Assembly: GCF_030816935.1 (NCBI RefSeq) | Contig: NZ_JAUSYO010000001.1 | Span: 2,170,001-2,234,000 of the forward strand | Reading direction: 5' to 3' | From: Arthrobacter sp. B3I9 | GTDB lineage: Bacteria; Actinomycetota; Actinomycetes; Actinomycetales; Micrococcaceae | Length of the DNA stretch: 64,000 nucleotides | Made by a program: the position numbers and the translations under genes | In this document: piece after piece, positions 42,395 through 52,416 of the stretch | Position numbering within the stretch: the stretch's first letter is position 1 | How the letters are laid out: each line of letters starts with the position of its first letter | The notes under the pieces: model-generated | What the model saw: only the letters and a program-made list of their open reading frames with translations | Databases searched by the model: none | What the model was told of the DNA's origin: nothing

Positions 42395-44490
42395 TGGCGC
42401 GGCAGAGCCGCTGGCAACGGTACGTCGACGCAGCGGTGCACGGGCCGCTGCCCGGCGGCTTCAGGCAGGGCTCTGCCACCCCCGGACCTACCGGACCCGA
42501 CGGACCCGACGGTCCGTCGCCTGCCGGACCCGCCCGATTGACGGGGCCCGCCGTTCCTGCCCCGGCTGGAACGGGGCGGCAAAGAATGCGTGCCTGGCTG
42601 GACAGGCAGCAGAGCGCTGCACTCGGGGTCCGATCCGGTTCCCGCCGCTCCGGCGAACGGGCACGCCGGACGGACCTCCGCCTGGTTCCGGCGGCACTGC
42701 TGGTCTGGGCTACGGCGGCTGCCGGCGGCTGGCTGGAACCCGCCGCGCTCGGCGCCGTGTGCGCGGTACTCCTGGTGGGCTCGGGCGCGTTGTTCCTCCA
42801 TGCACGGGCGCGGGGGCGAAGGGGACGTGGGAGGGGAGTTCGGGACGGCGGCGGGAGTGCCGGTACTGCCCGCAGTACGGGATCGCCCGGGCGGGCCGGG
42901 GCGGCACCACGCAGTGTACTCGCGACAGCGGCCGTGGCGCTGCTGCTGTCCGCGGTCGCAGGGTCCCACTCAGCCGTTGCTTCCGTCCAGCGCCACGACG
43001 CCGACCTGGCCGGTGCCTCGGGGGCACGCGCTCCGGTAGTGGCCGAACTCGTCGTCGCCGGGTCCCCTCGGAGGCTCACGTCGCCAGCAAGGTCCGGGCT
43101 TAGCGACCGCTGGGCCGTCCCCGCCACACTGATCTCCGCAGACTGGAATTCGCACCGGATCCGAGCAGCAGCCGCGGTGCTGGTCATGGGTGACGCCGGC
43201 TGGGAACACGCCTTGCCTGGACAGCGGATCAGGACGACCGGCAAGCTCAGCCCCGCCGAGCCGGGGCGGGTTGAGGCGGCGGTGCTGTCGGTCTCCTCCG
43301 CCCCGAAAACCTTGACGGACCCGGGAGCGTTGCAGCGGGCGGCCGCGTCGCTCCGGAAGGCCCTCTCGGAGGCGGCAGGTCGGTTCGGTGCAGATGCCGC
43401 AGGACTGGTGCCGGGGATGGTCATCGGAGATACCAGCAAACTCGACCCGCAGCTGGAAGCCGCGATGAAAATAGTCGGAATGACGCACCTCACGGCGGTC
43501 AGCGGAGCGAACTGCAGCCTCATCCTGGGCATGTTCCTGCTGGGCGCCCGCAGCCTCCGCCTGGGTCGGGCCGCCGCCACTGCAGTGTGCCTCGCCGGGT
43601 TGGGCCTGTTTGTCCTGGTCGTGGGGCCGGACGCTAGCGTCCTGCGGGCCGCCGTTATGGGAGCGATCGGCTTGGCGTCCCTGGCCGGGGGCCGGACCGG
43701 GAGTGGCCTCAGCTTCCTCTGCCTCGCCACTATCGGGCTGTTGTTGGCGGACCCGGCACTCGCCACGACTTTTGGGTTCCTGCTTTCGGTGCTGGCCACG
43801 CTGGGGATTGTCGTGGCTGGGAGGCGGATCATGGCATGGCTGCCACATGTCCTGCCGCGTTGGGTAGCAGCCGGACTTGCCGTTCCTCTGGCAGCGCAGG
43901 TCTTTTGCGGCCCGGCGATTGTCCTCCTTCAGCCGCAATTCACCACCTACGCCCTGGCCGCCAACCTTGCGGCCTCCGCGCTGGTTCCGCCCGTGACCTT
44001 GTTGGGAACGGCCGCCGTGCCGCTCGTGCCGTTCTTTCCCGGGCTGGCGACGGCCCCGCTGGCCATAGCGGCGGTTTCCGCAACCGGAGTCGCCGGCATC
44101 GCCCGGTTCTTTGCGGGCCTTCCGGGGGCCGCCATGCCTTGGCCGGAGGGGCCCTACGGCATGGCCACCATGGCACTGTTCTCCGTGGTGGTTCTCACCT
44201 TTACCTGGCTGGTCCTGCACCCCGCCGCCGTCGCCGCCTTCGCCGTGGCGGCCCAGACGCGCATCGTCGTCCTCCTCGACGGTCTGGGGGCTGGCGAAAC
44301 CAGGGGGTGGTCCGCGCGCTACGGGCTACATTGGGCGGCCGGACAGGGCCGCCGTGGCTTGGTGGACCGCCCTGGCCGTGGCACGCTTAGAGTCTGCAAA
44401 CGAACTTTCCGGAGGAATGACCAGTGGCTGCTGCCCAGACCCCACGAGCCAGGACCGCGGCGTCGAACACCGCCACCTGGCGCGACGTGA
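42394..44490 (+). CDS. comEC: ComEC/Rec2-like DNA channel protein lacking the nuclease domain
   Basis: This 698-aa polytopic membrane protein carries the ComEC competence domain: V-G-M-T-H-L-T-A-V-S-G-A-N-C-S-L at about 360-380, followed by multiple TM helices. The C-terminal metallo-beta-lactamase-like nuclease domain found in Bacillus ComEC is absent. The final 30 residues (after about G-R-G-T-L-R-V) are encoded across the holA ribosome binding site and first 67 nt of holA and do not look native. A stop in another frame at 44390 just before the holA ribosome binding site makes a small frameshift near the 3' end possible. Confidence 0.88.
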   Translation: MARQSRWQRYVDAAVHGPLPGGFRQGSATPGPTGPDGPDGPSPAGPARLTGPAVPAPAGTGRQRMRAWLDRQQSAALGVRSGSRRSGERARRTDLRLVPAALLVWATAAAGGWLEPAALGAVCAVLLVGSGALFLHARARGRRGRGRGVRDGGGSAGTARSTGSPGRAGAAPRSVLATAAVALLLSAVAGSHSAVASVQRHDADLAGASGARAPVVAELVVAGSPRRLTSPARSGLSDRWAVPATLISADWNSHRIRAAAAVLVMGDAGWEHALPGQRIRTTGKLSPAEPGRVEAAVLSVSSAPKTLTDPGALQRAAASLRKALSEAAGRFGADAAGLVPGMVIGDTSKLDPQLEAAMKIVGMTHLTAVSGANCSLILGMFLLGARSLRLGRAAATAVCLAGLGLFVLVVGPDASVLRAAVMGAIGLASLAGGRTGSGLSFLCLATIGLLLADPALATTFGFLLSVLATLGIVVAGRRIMAWLPHVLPRWVAAGLAVPLAAQVFCGPAIVLLQPQFTTYALAANLAASALVPPVTLLGTAAVPLVPFFPGLATAPLAIAAVSATGVAGIARFFAGLPGAAMPWPEGPYGMATMALFSVVVLTFTWLVLHPAAVAAFAVAAQTRIVVLLDGLGAGETRGWSARYGLHWAAGQGRRGLVDRPGRGTLRVCKRTFRRNDQWLLPRPHEPGPRRRTPPPGAT

Positions 44491-45437
44491 CCCCGGCCGC
44501 CGTGGTGCTGGTGGGTGGTCCCGAGGACTACCTCGGCACGCGTGCGATGGACCGCATCCGGTCCCAGGTGCGCGCGGCCGCGCCCGATGTTGAGGTCACG
44601 CGCCTCAACGCCGGTAACTACGAGGCGGGCTCGCTCGCCATGAATGTCAGCCCGTCCCTTTTTGGCGAGCGGAAGCTCATCGAGGTCGAGGCGCTTGAGG
44701 CCATGAATGACGCGTTCCTGGCCGATGCACTGAAGTACCTCGCGCAGCCAGAACCCGATGCCGTTCTGGTTCTCCGCCACGGCGGCGGCGTTCGTGGGAA
44801 AAAGCTGCTCGATGCCATCAAGGGTGGCGGCTGGCCGGTGGTTGACTGCCAGCCGCTGAAGAAAGACGCGGACAAGATTGCCTTTGTGACCGCAGAGTTC
44901 AAGGCCGCTGCCCGGCGCATCGACCCCGATGCCGTGCAGGCGCTGGTCAACGCTGTGGGCGCGCATCTGGCTGAGCTGGCCGCTGCCTGCAGCCAGCTGA
45001 TCGCTGACGCCACCACGGGAGTGGATGCCGCCACGGTGGACCGCTATTACGGCGGCCGGGTGGAAGCCACCGCCTTCAAGGTGGCCGATGCTGCCCTTGC
45101 CGGAAATGCCCCGCTGGCGCTGTCCACGCTCCGGCACGCTCTCGCCACAGGCGCCGATCCAGTTCCGCTTGTGGCCGCGCTGGCTTCAAAGCTGCGCAGC
45201 CTGGCTAAGGTCGCCGGTGCTCAGGGCTCATCGGCGCAGATTGCCAAGCAGCTGGGGATGCAGCCGTGGCTGGTTGAACAGGCGCAGCGGGAGGTCCGGC
45301 GGTGGACGCCGGAGGGACTGGTCCGGTCCATCCAGGTAACGGCCGAGGCGGACGCCCAGGTCAAGGGACTTTCCCGGGATCCGGTCTACGCCGTGGAGCA
45401 CGCCGTCACGGTGATAGCCACCTCGGTGCGCCGCTGA
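44424..45437 (+). CDS. holA: DNA polymerase III delta subunit
   Basis: This 337-aa clamp-loader subunit opens the sliding clamp. Family features are the N-terminal V-V-L-V-G-G-P-E-D-Y-L, a degenerate nucleotide-binding-like domain with F-G-E-R-K-L-I-E-V-E-A-L-E, the F-K-V-A-D-A-A-L helix and the C-terminal K-Q-L-G-M-Q-P-W-L-V-E-Q collar region. The length fits. GTG start preceded by GGAGGAATGACCA. The order comEA-comEC-holA-(lsr2)-rpsT-lepA is common in actinobacteria. Confidence 0.93.
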   Translation: MAAAQTPRARTAASNTATWRDVTPAAVVLVGGPEDYLGTRAMDRIRSQVRAAAPDVEVTRLNAGNYEAGSLAMNVSPSLFGERKLIEVEALEAMNDAFLADALKYLAQPEPDAVLVLRHGGGVRGKKLLDAIKGGGWPVVDCQPLKKDADKIAFVTAEFKAAARRIDPDAVQALVNAVGAHLAELAAACSQLIADATTGVDAATVDRYYGGRVEATAFKVADAALAGNAPLALSTLRHALATGADPVPLVAALASKLRSLAKVAGAQGSSAQIAKQLGMQPWLVEQAQREVRRWTPEGLVRSIQVTAEADAQVKGLSRDPVYAVEHAVTVIATSVRR

Positions 45438-45572
45438 ACGACAAAGCACCATCAGTATCGTGCGCAGCACCGGTGGGCAGTTCGCACTTATAGGTGATCG
45501 CCCGTCGCGTTCTATAAAGGCCGGTCGACCATTTTCCGATGCTGTACCGGCGCGATGGGAAACGGTTAAGTA

Positions 45573-45609
45573 AATCAGGGCCGGAATCGCTTGGATACCA
45601 GCCCTGATT
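45573..45609. terminator. Inverted repeat between holA and lsr2
   Basis: AATCAGGGC (45573-45581) and GCCCTGATT (45601-45609) form a 9-bp stem around a 19-nt loop between two convergent genes. No clear T-run follows on either strand. It may serve as a bidirectional stop. Confidence 0.35.
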
Positions 45610-45639
45610 CGTTTCGCGGGCGCTTAGCCGGCCCAGGCC

Positions 45640-45969
45640 CTAGTGGGCCGCTTCGTACTTCTCGACGATATCCGCCTGGATACGTCCGCGGGTATTCACC
45701 TGAATGCCGTTCTCAGCTGCCCACTGCCGGACTGCTTTAGCGTCCGGACCACCCTGGGAGGATTTCCGCGTAGTCGTGGGCCGGCCGCGACCTCCTGAAG
45801 TCTTACGGGCGTCAGCGGTGAAGCGTGCCAGAGCCTCGCGGAGTTCATTGGCGTGATCATTATTCAAATCAATTTCGTATTCAGTTCCATCAAGGGCGAA
45901 TGATACGGTTTCGCTCGCTTCCGAGCCGTCGATATCGTCTTCCAGCAGTACTACTGTCTTCTTTGCCAT
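45640..45969 (-). CDS. lsr2: Lsr2-family nucleoid protein
   Basis: This 109-aa protein is the actinobacterial H-NS analogue that silences AT-rich and foreign DNA. The N-terminal dimerisation domain (V-V-L-L-E-D-D-I-D-G, L-D-G-T-E-Y-E-I-D-L) is followed by a basic linker (R-G-R-P-T-T-T-R-K-S) and the C-terminal DNA-binding helix pair V-R-Q-W-A-A-E-N-G-I-Q-V-N-T-R-G-R-I, whose R-G-R inserts into the minor groove. The ATG is leaderless-like: TAGGCT lies 7 nt upstream (45977-45982, minus strand). Confidence 0.95.
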   Translation of the reverse strand: MAKKTVVLLEDDIDGSEASETVSFALDGTEYEIDLNNDHANELREALARFTADARKTSGGRGRPTTTRKSSQGGPDAKAVRQWAAENGIQVNTRGRIQADIVEKYEAAH

Positions 45970-46307
45970 GAAACTAAGCCTACTCCCTATCCGACCGGGG
46001 AAGAATCAAAATATAATCCAGCAAACCAAGAGAAGGATTCGTGCTGTGCCTGATGTATATGGCGGGACGGCGGGCATAAACTAACGTCCCATGAGGGCTG
46101 GGACCGCGAGGCGCCCTTTCACTTCGTCGGCGGTGTCGAGGGCGCCGTGGCCAGGCACACGACGCAGCACCTGTTGGAGGATCCCGTGGCGAGGGACCGC
46201 AAGTGTTGCGGAATCTCCATGCAGGCGTTTACAGCCTGCCGTTTAACTGGACGTGGCCGGCACCATGGGTGCCGGCCACATTCATCAGTTCAGTTGAACT
46301 GGAAACC
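45970..46307. other. 338-bp gap between lsr2 and rpsT
   Basis: The right-hand part, near lsr2, carries its probable -10 box TAGGCT (minus strand, 45977-45982). A perfect 11-bp inverted repeat TGGCCGGCACC/GGTGCCGGCCA (46254-46278) lies downstream of rpsT and may end its transcript, although no T-run follows. I see no gene; the only plus-strand frames are very short. Confidence 0.55.
46254..46278 (-). terminator. Hairpin downstream of rpsT
   Basis: An 11-bp perfect GC-rich stem with a 3-nt loop lies about 30 nt after the rpsT stop on the minus strand. The missing T-tract makes it a weak intrinsic terminator. Confidence 0.5.
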
Positions 46308-46568
46308 TTACAGCGCGTTGACCTTCTTGGAGATCGCGGACTTGCGGTTTGCAGCATTGTTCTTGTGCAGAACGCCCTTGCTGACGGCCTTGTCCAGCTT
46401 GCGGCTGGCGGTAACCAGTGCAGCAGCCGCGGCATCCTTGTCGGTGGACTCAACGGCGGTGTTGACGGCGCGGATGGCCGTCTTCAGCTCGGACTTGACT
46501 GCGTTGTTGCGCAGGCGGGCCTTCTCGTTGGTGAGGATGCGCTTCTTCTGGGACTTGATATTAGCCAC
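46308..46568 (-). CDS. rpsT: 30S ribosomal protein S20
   Basis: This 86-aa basic protein binds 16S rRNA early in 30S assembly. It starts V(M)[15 protein letters not shown] and ends with the family pattern [18 protein letters not shown]. The start is GTG, with GAGAG a few nt upstream. It is divergent from lepA across the PemK-like gene and single-gene in organisation. Confidence 0.97.
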   Translation of the reverse strand: MANIKSQKKRILTNEKARLRNNAVKSELKTAIRAVNTAVESTDKDAAAAALVTASRKLDKAVSKGVLHKNNAANRKSAISKKVNAL

Positions 46569-46744
46569 GTGTGAACTCTCTTTTTCAATGCGGAAAATGG
46601 TCTAGAGGGCTTTCAGATTGGCCATTGACTGAGCGGCGTGGGGATACCTATGGCGACCAACCATATGTGGCCGTCGACCTGCACGGACACACAGCTGTAA
46701 ATCATAGCAGAGCCGCTGGCCCCGTGACGATCCCGGCGCCGGCG

Positions 46745-47389
46745 TCAGGTCCAGCCGTGCCGGCTCCGCAGTTCCGCGGCGATGAGGTTGAACCGGCCGG
46801 CGTCGAGGATGGCACCTTCGCGCCGGATGTCCGCCGGGTCGATCTGCAGGATGCGGTCCAGTTTTGCCTCGCTGGGGCGCAGCTGCCGGTCCCAGGCGCC
46901 GGTGCCGACATCCATGTAATCCTCGTCGTGGCGTCCGTCGCGGTCGTGGTCCTTGCTGGTCAGCATGATTCCCAGCAGACTGCCGCCGGCGTTGCCCACC
47001 AGCAGTACCGGGCGGTCCTTGCCCTGCGAATAGTCTTCCTCATAAGGCACCCAGGTCCAGACCACCTCACCGGGCTCGGGCAGGCCGTTGGGGGAGGGGG
47101 CATAGCGGACCGTCGCTGTGCCGTGGAAGTCCCCTGCATAACCTCCGCCGGTACCCCCGGTTCCGGCGGCGGTTCCCGGCCGGGGTGCCGTCCCGGGCCG
47201 AGGCGAAGCCGCCTTTCCCGGGTTCTTTCCACGCTTCTTTCCGCTCGGCACAGGGCTCTTTCCCCGCGGTGGGACCGAGGTCGGCGCCTGGGGAGTGCCG
47301 GAACTGCCGGCGGCAGAGCCGGACAGCCGGTCCAGAAGGCGCAGGGCAGTGCGGACTGTGTTGCCGATCAAGCGGAGGTTCAGAGCCAT
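46745..47389 (-). CDS. PemK/MazF-like protein without adjacent antitoxin
   Basis: This 214-aa protein has a C-terminal PemK-like domain (from about 105: P-G-E-V-V-W-T-W-V-P-Y-E-E-D-Y, then K-D-R-P-V-L-L-V and later L-T-S-K-D-H-D). The N-terminal 100 residues are a helix followed by a long Pro/Gly/Lys-rich linker, not seen in typical toxins of about 110 aa. No small antitoxin-like gene lies next to it. It may be a housekeeping or orphan relative rather than a toxin. The M-A-L-N-L-R start is preferred over an upstream GTG. Confidence 0.75.
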   Translation of the reverse strand: MALNLRLIGNTVRTALRLLDRLSGSAAGSSGTPQAPTSVPPRGKSPVPSGKKRGKNPGKAASPRPGTAPRPGTAAGTGGTGGGYAGDFHGTATVRYAPSPNGLPEPGEVVWTWVPYEEDYSQGKDRPVLLVGNAGGSLLGIMLTSKDHDRDGRHDEDYMDVGTGAWDRQLRPSEAKLDRILQIDPADIRREGAILDAGRFNLIAAELRSRHGWT

Positions 47390-47652
47390 GGGGAAAGAAT
47401 ACCGGTGCGCGATACGGGGCCCGCGGCAGCCTGCCCGATGCACGCCGCGGCGGGGCCCGCGGCAGTTCGCCGCGGCGGCGCAGTCGCTGCAGCTGGCCGT
47501 CGTAGCCCGGCCGCTTCAGGCGCGGGTGCACTCCGGCGCGCCGGGACGTGGGAGACTATAGGAACGAGAAATGCGGCACGTCGCGGAATGGCAACACCAT
47601 CCCCACCGATCCGTGCAAAAGCCAACAGTAATGCCAACAGTAAGGACCCTGC

Positions 47653-49506
<1,854 letters not shown>

Positions 49507-49548
49507 CGGTGCCGGCGATGACTGTCCCAACCCGGCTTGGCGGGCCCC

Positions 49549-50787
49549 ATGCCTAGCGCCCTTCCACTGGGCGACCCTGCGCCGCCGGACGGGCTGCTGC
49601 CCGCCCAGGCGGTCGAGGGTGCGGCAGCGCGGGCCTTCGAGCTCTACGTGCACATTCCGTTCTGCGCGGTGCGGTGCGGCTACTGCGATTTCAACACCTA
49701 TACCGCGACCGAGCTCGGCGGAGGGGCCTCGCAGGACGCCTACGCCAGCACGGCCATCGCCGAGGTTGACTTCGCCGTCCGGGCCCTGGCCGAGAGCGGC
49801 CTGCCGCCGCGTCCGCTGGGCACGGTCTTCTTCGGCGGCGGAACGCCCACGCTGCTGCCCGCCGAGGACCTGGCGCGCATTCTGACCGCCGCCATCGCCG
49901 CGTGGGGCCTCGCGCCCGGCGCCGAGGTCACCACCGAGGCCAACCCTGACTCTGTCACGCCAGAATCCCTGCAGCTGCTCGCCGACGCCGGGTTCACCCG
50001 TGTCTCGTTCGGCATGCAGTCGGCTGTCCCGCACGTGCTGAAGGTTCTGGACCGGACCCACACCCCCAGCCGCGTGCCGCAGGTGGTGCAGTGGGCCCGG
50101 GACGCAGGCCTGGCGGTCAGCCTGGACCTGATCTACGGAACGCCCGGGGAATCGCTCGAGGACTGGCGCTACTCGCTGGAGACGGCGTTGTCCTACGGCC
50201 CGGACCACATCAGCGCCTACGCACTGATCGTGGAGGAAGGCACGAAGCTCGCCGCCCAGATCCGCCGCGGCCAGGTGCCGGAGATCGACGACGACGACCA
50301 CGCCGCCAAATACGAACTCGCCGACCAGCTCATCTCGGCCGCCGGGCTCGGCTGGTACGAGGTCAGCAACTGGGCCCGCACCTCGGCGCAGGCCTGCCGC
50401 CACAACCTCGCCTACTGGCGCGGTGATGACTGGTGGGGGATCGGCCCCGGGGCACACTCCCATGTGGGCGGCGTCCGCTGGTGGAACGTCAAGCACCCGA
50501 CGGCCTACGCAAGCCGGCTCGGGGCGGGGCTTTCACCCGCCGCCGGCCGGGAAATCCTCGATTCCGAGACCCGCAACGTCGAGCGCATCATGCTCGAGGC
50601 GCGGCTGAACACCGGGCTCGAGATCGGCAGCCTGGGCGGCGCGGGGGATACCGGCAGGCACGCCGTGGCCGGGCTGATCGCCGACGGCCTGGTCGAACCG
50701 GCGGCAGCCTTCAAGGGCCGGCTGGTGCTCACCCTCAAGGGCAGGCTGCTCGCCGATGCCGTGGTCCGGCGGATCCTGCCGGACTGA
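49549..50787 (+). CDS. hemW: HemW-like radical SAM heme chaperone
   Basis: This 412-aa protein has the radical SAM cluster motif C-A-V-R-C-G-Y-C-D-F (C-x3-C-x2-C) near residue 39, the G-G-G-T-P-T-L segment, and a C-terminal HemW-type domain. It resembles oxygen-independent coproporphyrinogen oxidase, but the order next to lepA and hrcA-dnaJ and the C-x2-C-D-F form fit HemW, a heme carrier, rather than HemN. ATG at 49549 is chosen; a TTG four codons earlier is possible. Confidence 0.9.
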   Translation: MPSALPLGDPAPPDGLLPAQAVEGAAARAFELYVHIPFCAVRCGYCDFNTYTATELGGGASQDAYASTAIAEVDFAVRALAESGLPPRPLGTVFFGGGTPTLLPAEDLARILTAAIAAWGLAPGAEVTTEANPDSVTPESLQLLADAGFTRVSFGMQSAVPHVLKVLDRTHTPSRVPQVVQWARDAGLAVSLDLIYGTPGESLEDWRYSLETALSYGPDHISAYALIVEEGTKLAAQIRRGQVPEIDDDDHAAKYELADQLISAAGLGWYEVSNWARTSAQACRHNLAYWRGDDWWGIGPGAHSHVGGVRWWNVKHPTAYASRLGAGLSPAAGREILDSETRNVERIMLEARLNTGLEIGSLGGAGDTGRHAVAGLIADGLVEPAAAFKGRLVLTLKGRLLADAVVRRILPD

Positions 50788-50813
50788 GCTGGCGCCCGGC
50801 CGGACTGAGCTGG

Positions 50814-51233
50814 CTATTTAATCCAGCGCAGGTTGAAGTCGTAGCGGTGCGGCTGGCCGCGGTTGACGTGGATGCCCGCGGCGACCGAGAAGCAGGTGAC
50901 CGCTATCCAGATCAGCGTCGCGAGGACCGCGAAGATGTTTCCCACCACCGGTACGAAGACCAGCAGGTTCGCGACCACGGCGGCGATCGTCGGCGGCAGC
51001 GTGAAGTTGAGGGCTTCCTTGGACTCCTGCGCGGTGAAGGGGCCGCGGTCCTTGAAGATCAGGTAGATGAGCAGCGAAGGCACGCAGCCGAGGATGCCGC
51101 CGAAGTGCGCCAGCGTGGCCCACTGCCGGTCCTCGCTGGCCGTCAGGGGCAGCGCATTGGCGGGAACGCCATGGTACGGGGGCTGGCCATGGCCGGCCTG
51201 GTTGCCCGTGTGTTCGCGTGCGTCATCTGCCAC
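50814..51233 (-). CDS. DUF4870 small membrane protein
   Basis: This 139-aa protein has a polar N-terminus followed by four hydrophobic segments, including L-A-H-F-G-G-I-L-G-C-V-P-S-L-L-I-Y and V-F-V-P-V-V-G-N-I-F-A-V-L. The F-T-A-Q-E-S-K-E-A-L-N-F motif is the DUF4870 (Tic20-like) signature. It has no known biochemical role. It converges with hemW. Confidence 0.85.
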   Translation of the reverse strand: MADDAREHTGNQAGHGQPPYHGVPANALPLTASEDRQWATLAHFGGILGCVPSLLIYLIFKDRGPFTAQESKEALNFTLPPTIAAVVANLLVFVPVVGNIFAVLATLIWIAVTCFSVAAGIHVNRGQPHRYDFNLRWIK

Positions 51234-51349
51234 GGTTCTCGTCCTTCGGATTGCTGTGATGCGTTGTTACCTGGAGGTTCGGGGGCCACGCAGGATGCGC
51301 ACCGCCGTTCCCAGAATACTTGCTTGGATGCCGAATCGAGGATCGGACC

Positions 51350-52201
51350 TCAGGGAGCCGTGAGGAAATCGATGACCTCTTCCACGCGTCCCAGCAGGGA
51401 CGCCTCCAGATCCGCGTAGCTCCGGACGGCCCCGAGGAGCTTCTGCCAGCCCAGGCCGATATCCTCCTTGGTGCTGTGCGGCCAGCCGAAGGCCGTCAGG
51501 ATGCCGGTCTTCCAATCCGTTCCGCGGGGAATCACCGGCCATTGCTCGATGCCCAGGACAGCGGGGCGGATGGCCTGCCAGACGTCCACGTACGGGTGGC
51601 CGACGATCAGGACGTTCCCGGCCGCGCCGGGGGACGCCATCACGGCGTCGGCAATCCTGGATTCCTTGGAATCCGGGACCAGATGGTCCACCAGGACGCC
51701 GAGGCGACGTCCTGGTCCGGGGCGGAAGGCCGCGACGGCGGCGGAGAGGTCATCGATCCCGTGCAACGGCTCGACGACGATGCCTTCCACCCTGAGGTCG
51801 TCTCCCCAGACCTTTTCCACCAGTTCGGCGTCGTGCTTGCCCTCCACCCAGATGCGGCTGGCCTTGGCCACCTGCGCGCGCTGGCCCGCGACGCGGACCG
51901 AGCCGGACGCAGTGCGGCCGGCTCCGGCCGTGCCCTGCGCCGGCCGGGGAGCGGGAGGCATCAGCCGGACCGGCTGGCCCTCCAGCAGGAATCCGAAGCC
52001 GAGCCGGAAGGACCGGGACTTGCCCCGGCGGTCCTCCAGAGCCACCACGTGCATGCCGCCCGACTTTTCAACCCGGGTCACGGCACCCACCCAGCCGGAC
52101 TGCACGTCCTCAAGCACCATGCCGCGTTCCACCGGCACTTCGGGCAGCTGGGCCTTGGCGGGGGCGGACAGGTCCTGCGGTCCCCAGTTCTGGTACGACA
52201 T
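51350..52201 (-). CDS. DUF3097 protein with Toprim-like motifs
   Basis: This 283-aa protein belongs to an actinobacterial family of unknown function. After a small beta domain (G-W-V-G-A-V-T-R-V-E), residues 115-235 look like a Toprim-type fold: conserved Glu in I-W-V-E-G-K-H-D-A-E-L, then V-L-V-D-H-L-V-P-D-S-K-E and V-L-I-V-G-H-P-Y-V-D-V-W. Toprim domains occur in primases, topoisomerases and OLD nucleases, so a nucleic-acid role is plausible. Divergent from hrcA. Confidence 0.85.
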   Translation of the reverse strand: MSYQNWGPQDLSAPAKAQLPEVPVERGMVLEDVQSGWVGAVTRVEKSGGMHVVALEDRRGKSRSFRLGFGFLLEGQPVRLMPPAPRPAQGTAGAGRTASGSVRVAGQRAQVAKASRIWVEGKHDAELVEKVWGDDLRVEGIVVEPLHGIDDLSAAVAAFRPGPGRRLGVLVDHLVPDSKESRIADAVMASPGAAGNVLIVGHPYVDVWQAIRPAVLGIEQWPVIPRGTDWKTGILTAFGWPHSTKEDIGLGWQKLLGAVRSYADLEASLLGRVEEVIDFLTAP

Positions 52202-52311
52202 CTGTTACACACTGCTTTGCGTTTGGAGGAACACGGCGGGCTGTGCCCGAGAACACCCGCCCCGGGACAACGCCGGGGCGAATCCAATGCTAACAACGCG
52301 GTGACTCATAT

Positions 52312-52317
52312 TAGACT
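52312..52317 (+). promoter_or_regulatory. Candidate -10 box for hrcA
   Basis: TAGACT lies 2 nt before the CIRCE element, so the repressor-bound site would cover the transcription start. Confidence 0.45.
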
Positions 52318-52319
52318 GG

Positions 52320-52346
52320 TTAGCACTTAGGCATGTCGAGTGCTAA
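52320..52346 (+). promoter_or_regulatory. CIRCE element
   Basis: TTAGCACTT, 9 nt, then GAGTGCTAA matches the CIRCE consensus (TTAGCACTC-N9-GAGTGCTAA) with one mismatch in the left arm. It lies 70 nt upstream of hrcA and should bind HrcA, giving heat-inducible autoregulation of hrcA-dnaJ. Confidence 0.95.
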
Positions 52347-52416
52347 CCAGCAGTGCTGACCAGCAGTGCTGACCATGGGCGGCACCGCATGCGGGAGAGC
52401 CGATAGGAGGTGGAGC

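Noticed and set aside
49549..50787. Annotation as oxygen-independent coproporphyrinogen oxidase (HemN).
   Set aside because: Context and the cysteine motif fit HemW; the distinction cannot be fully settled by eye, but HemN is less likely.
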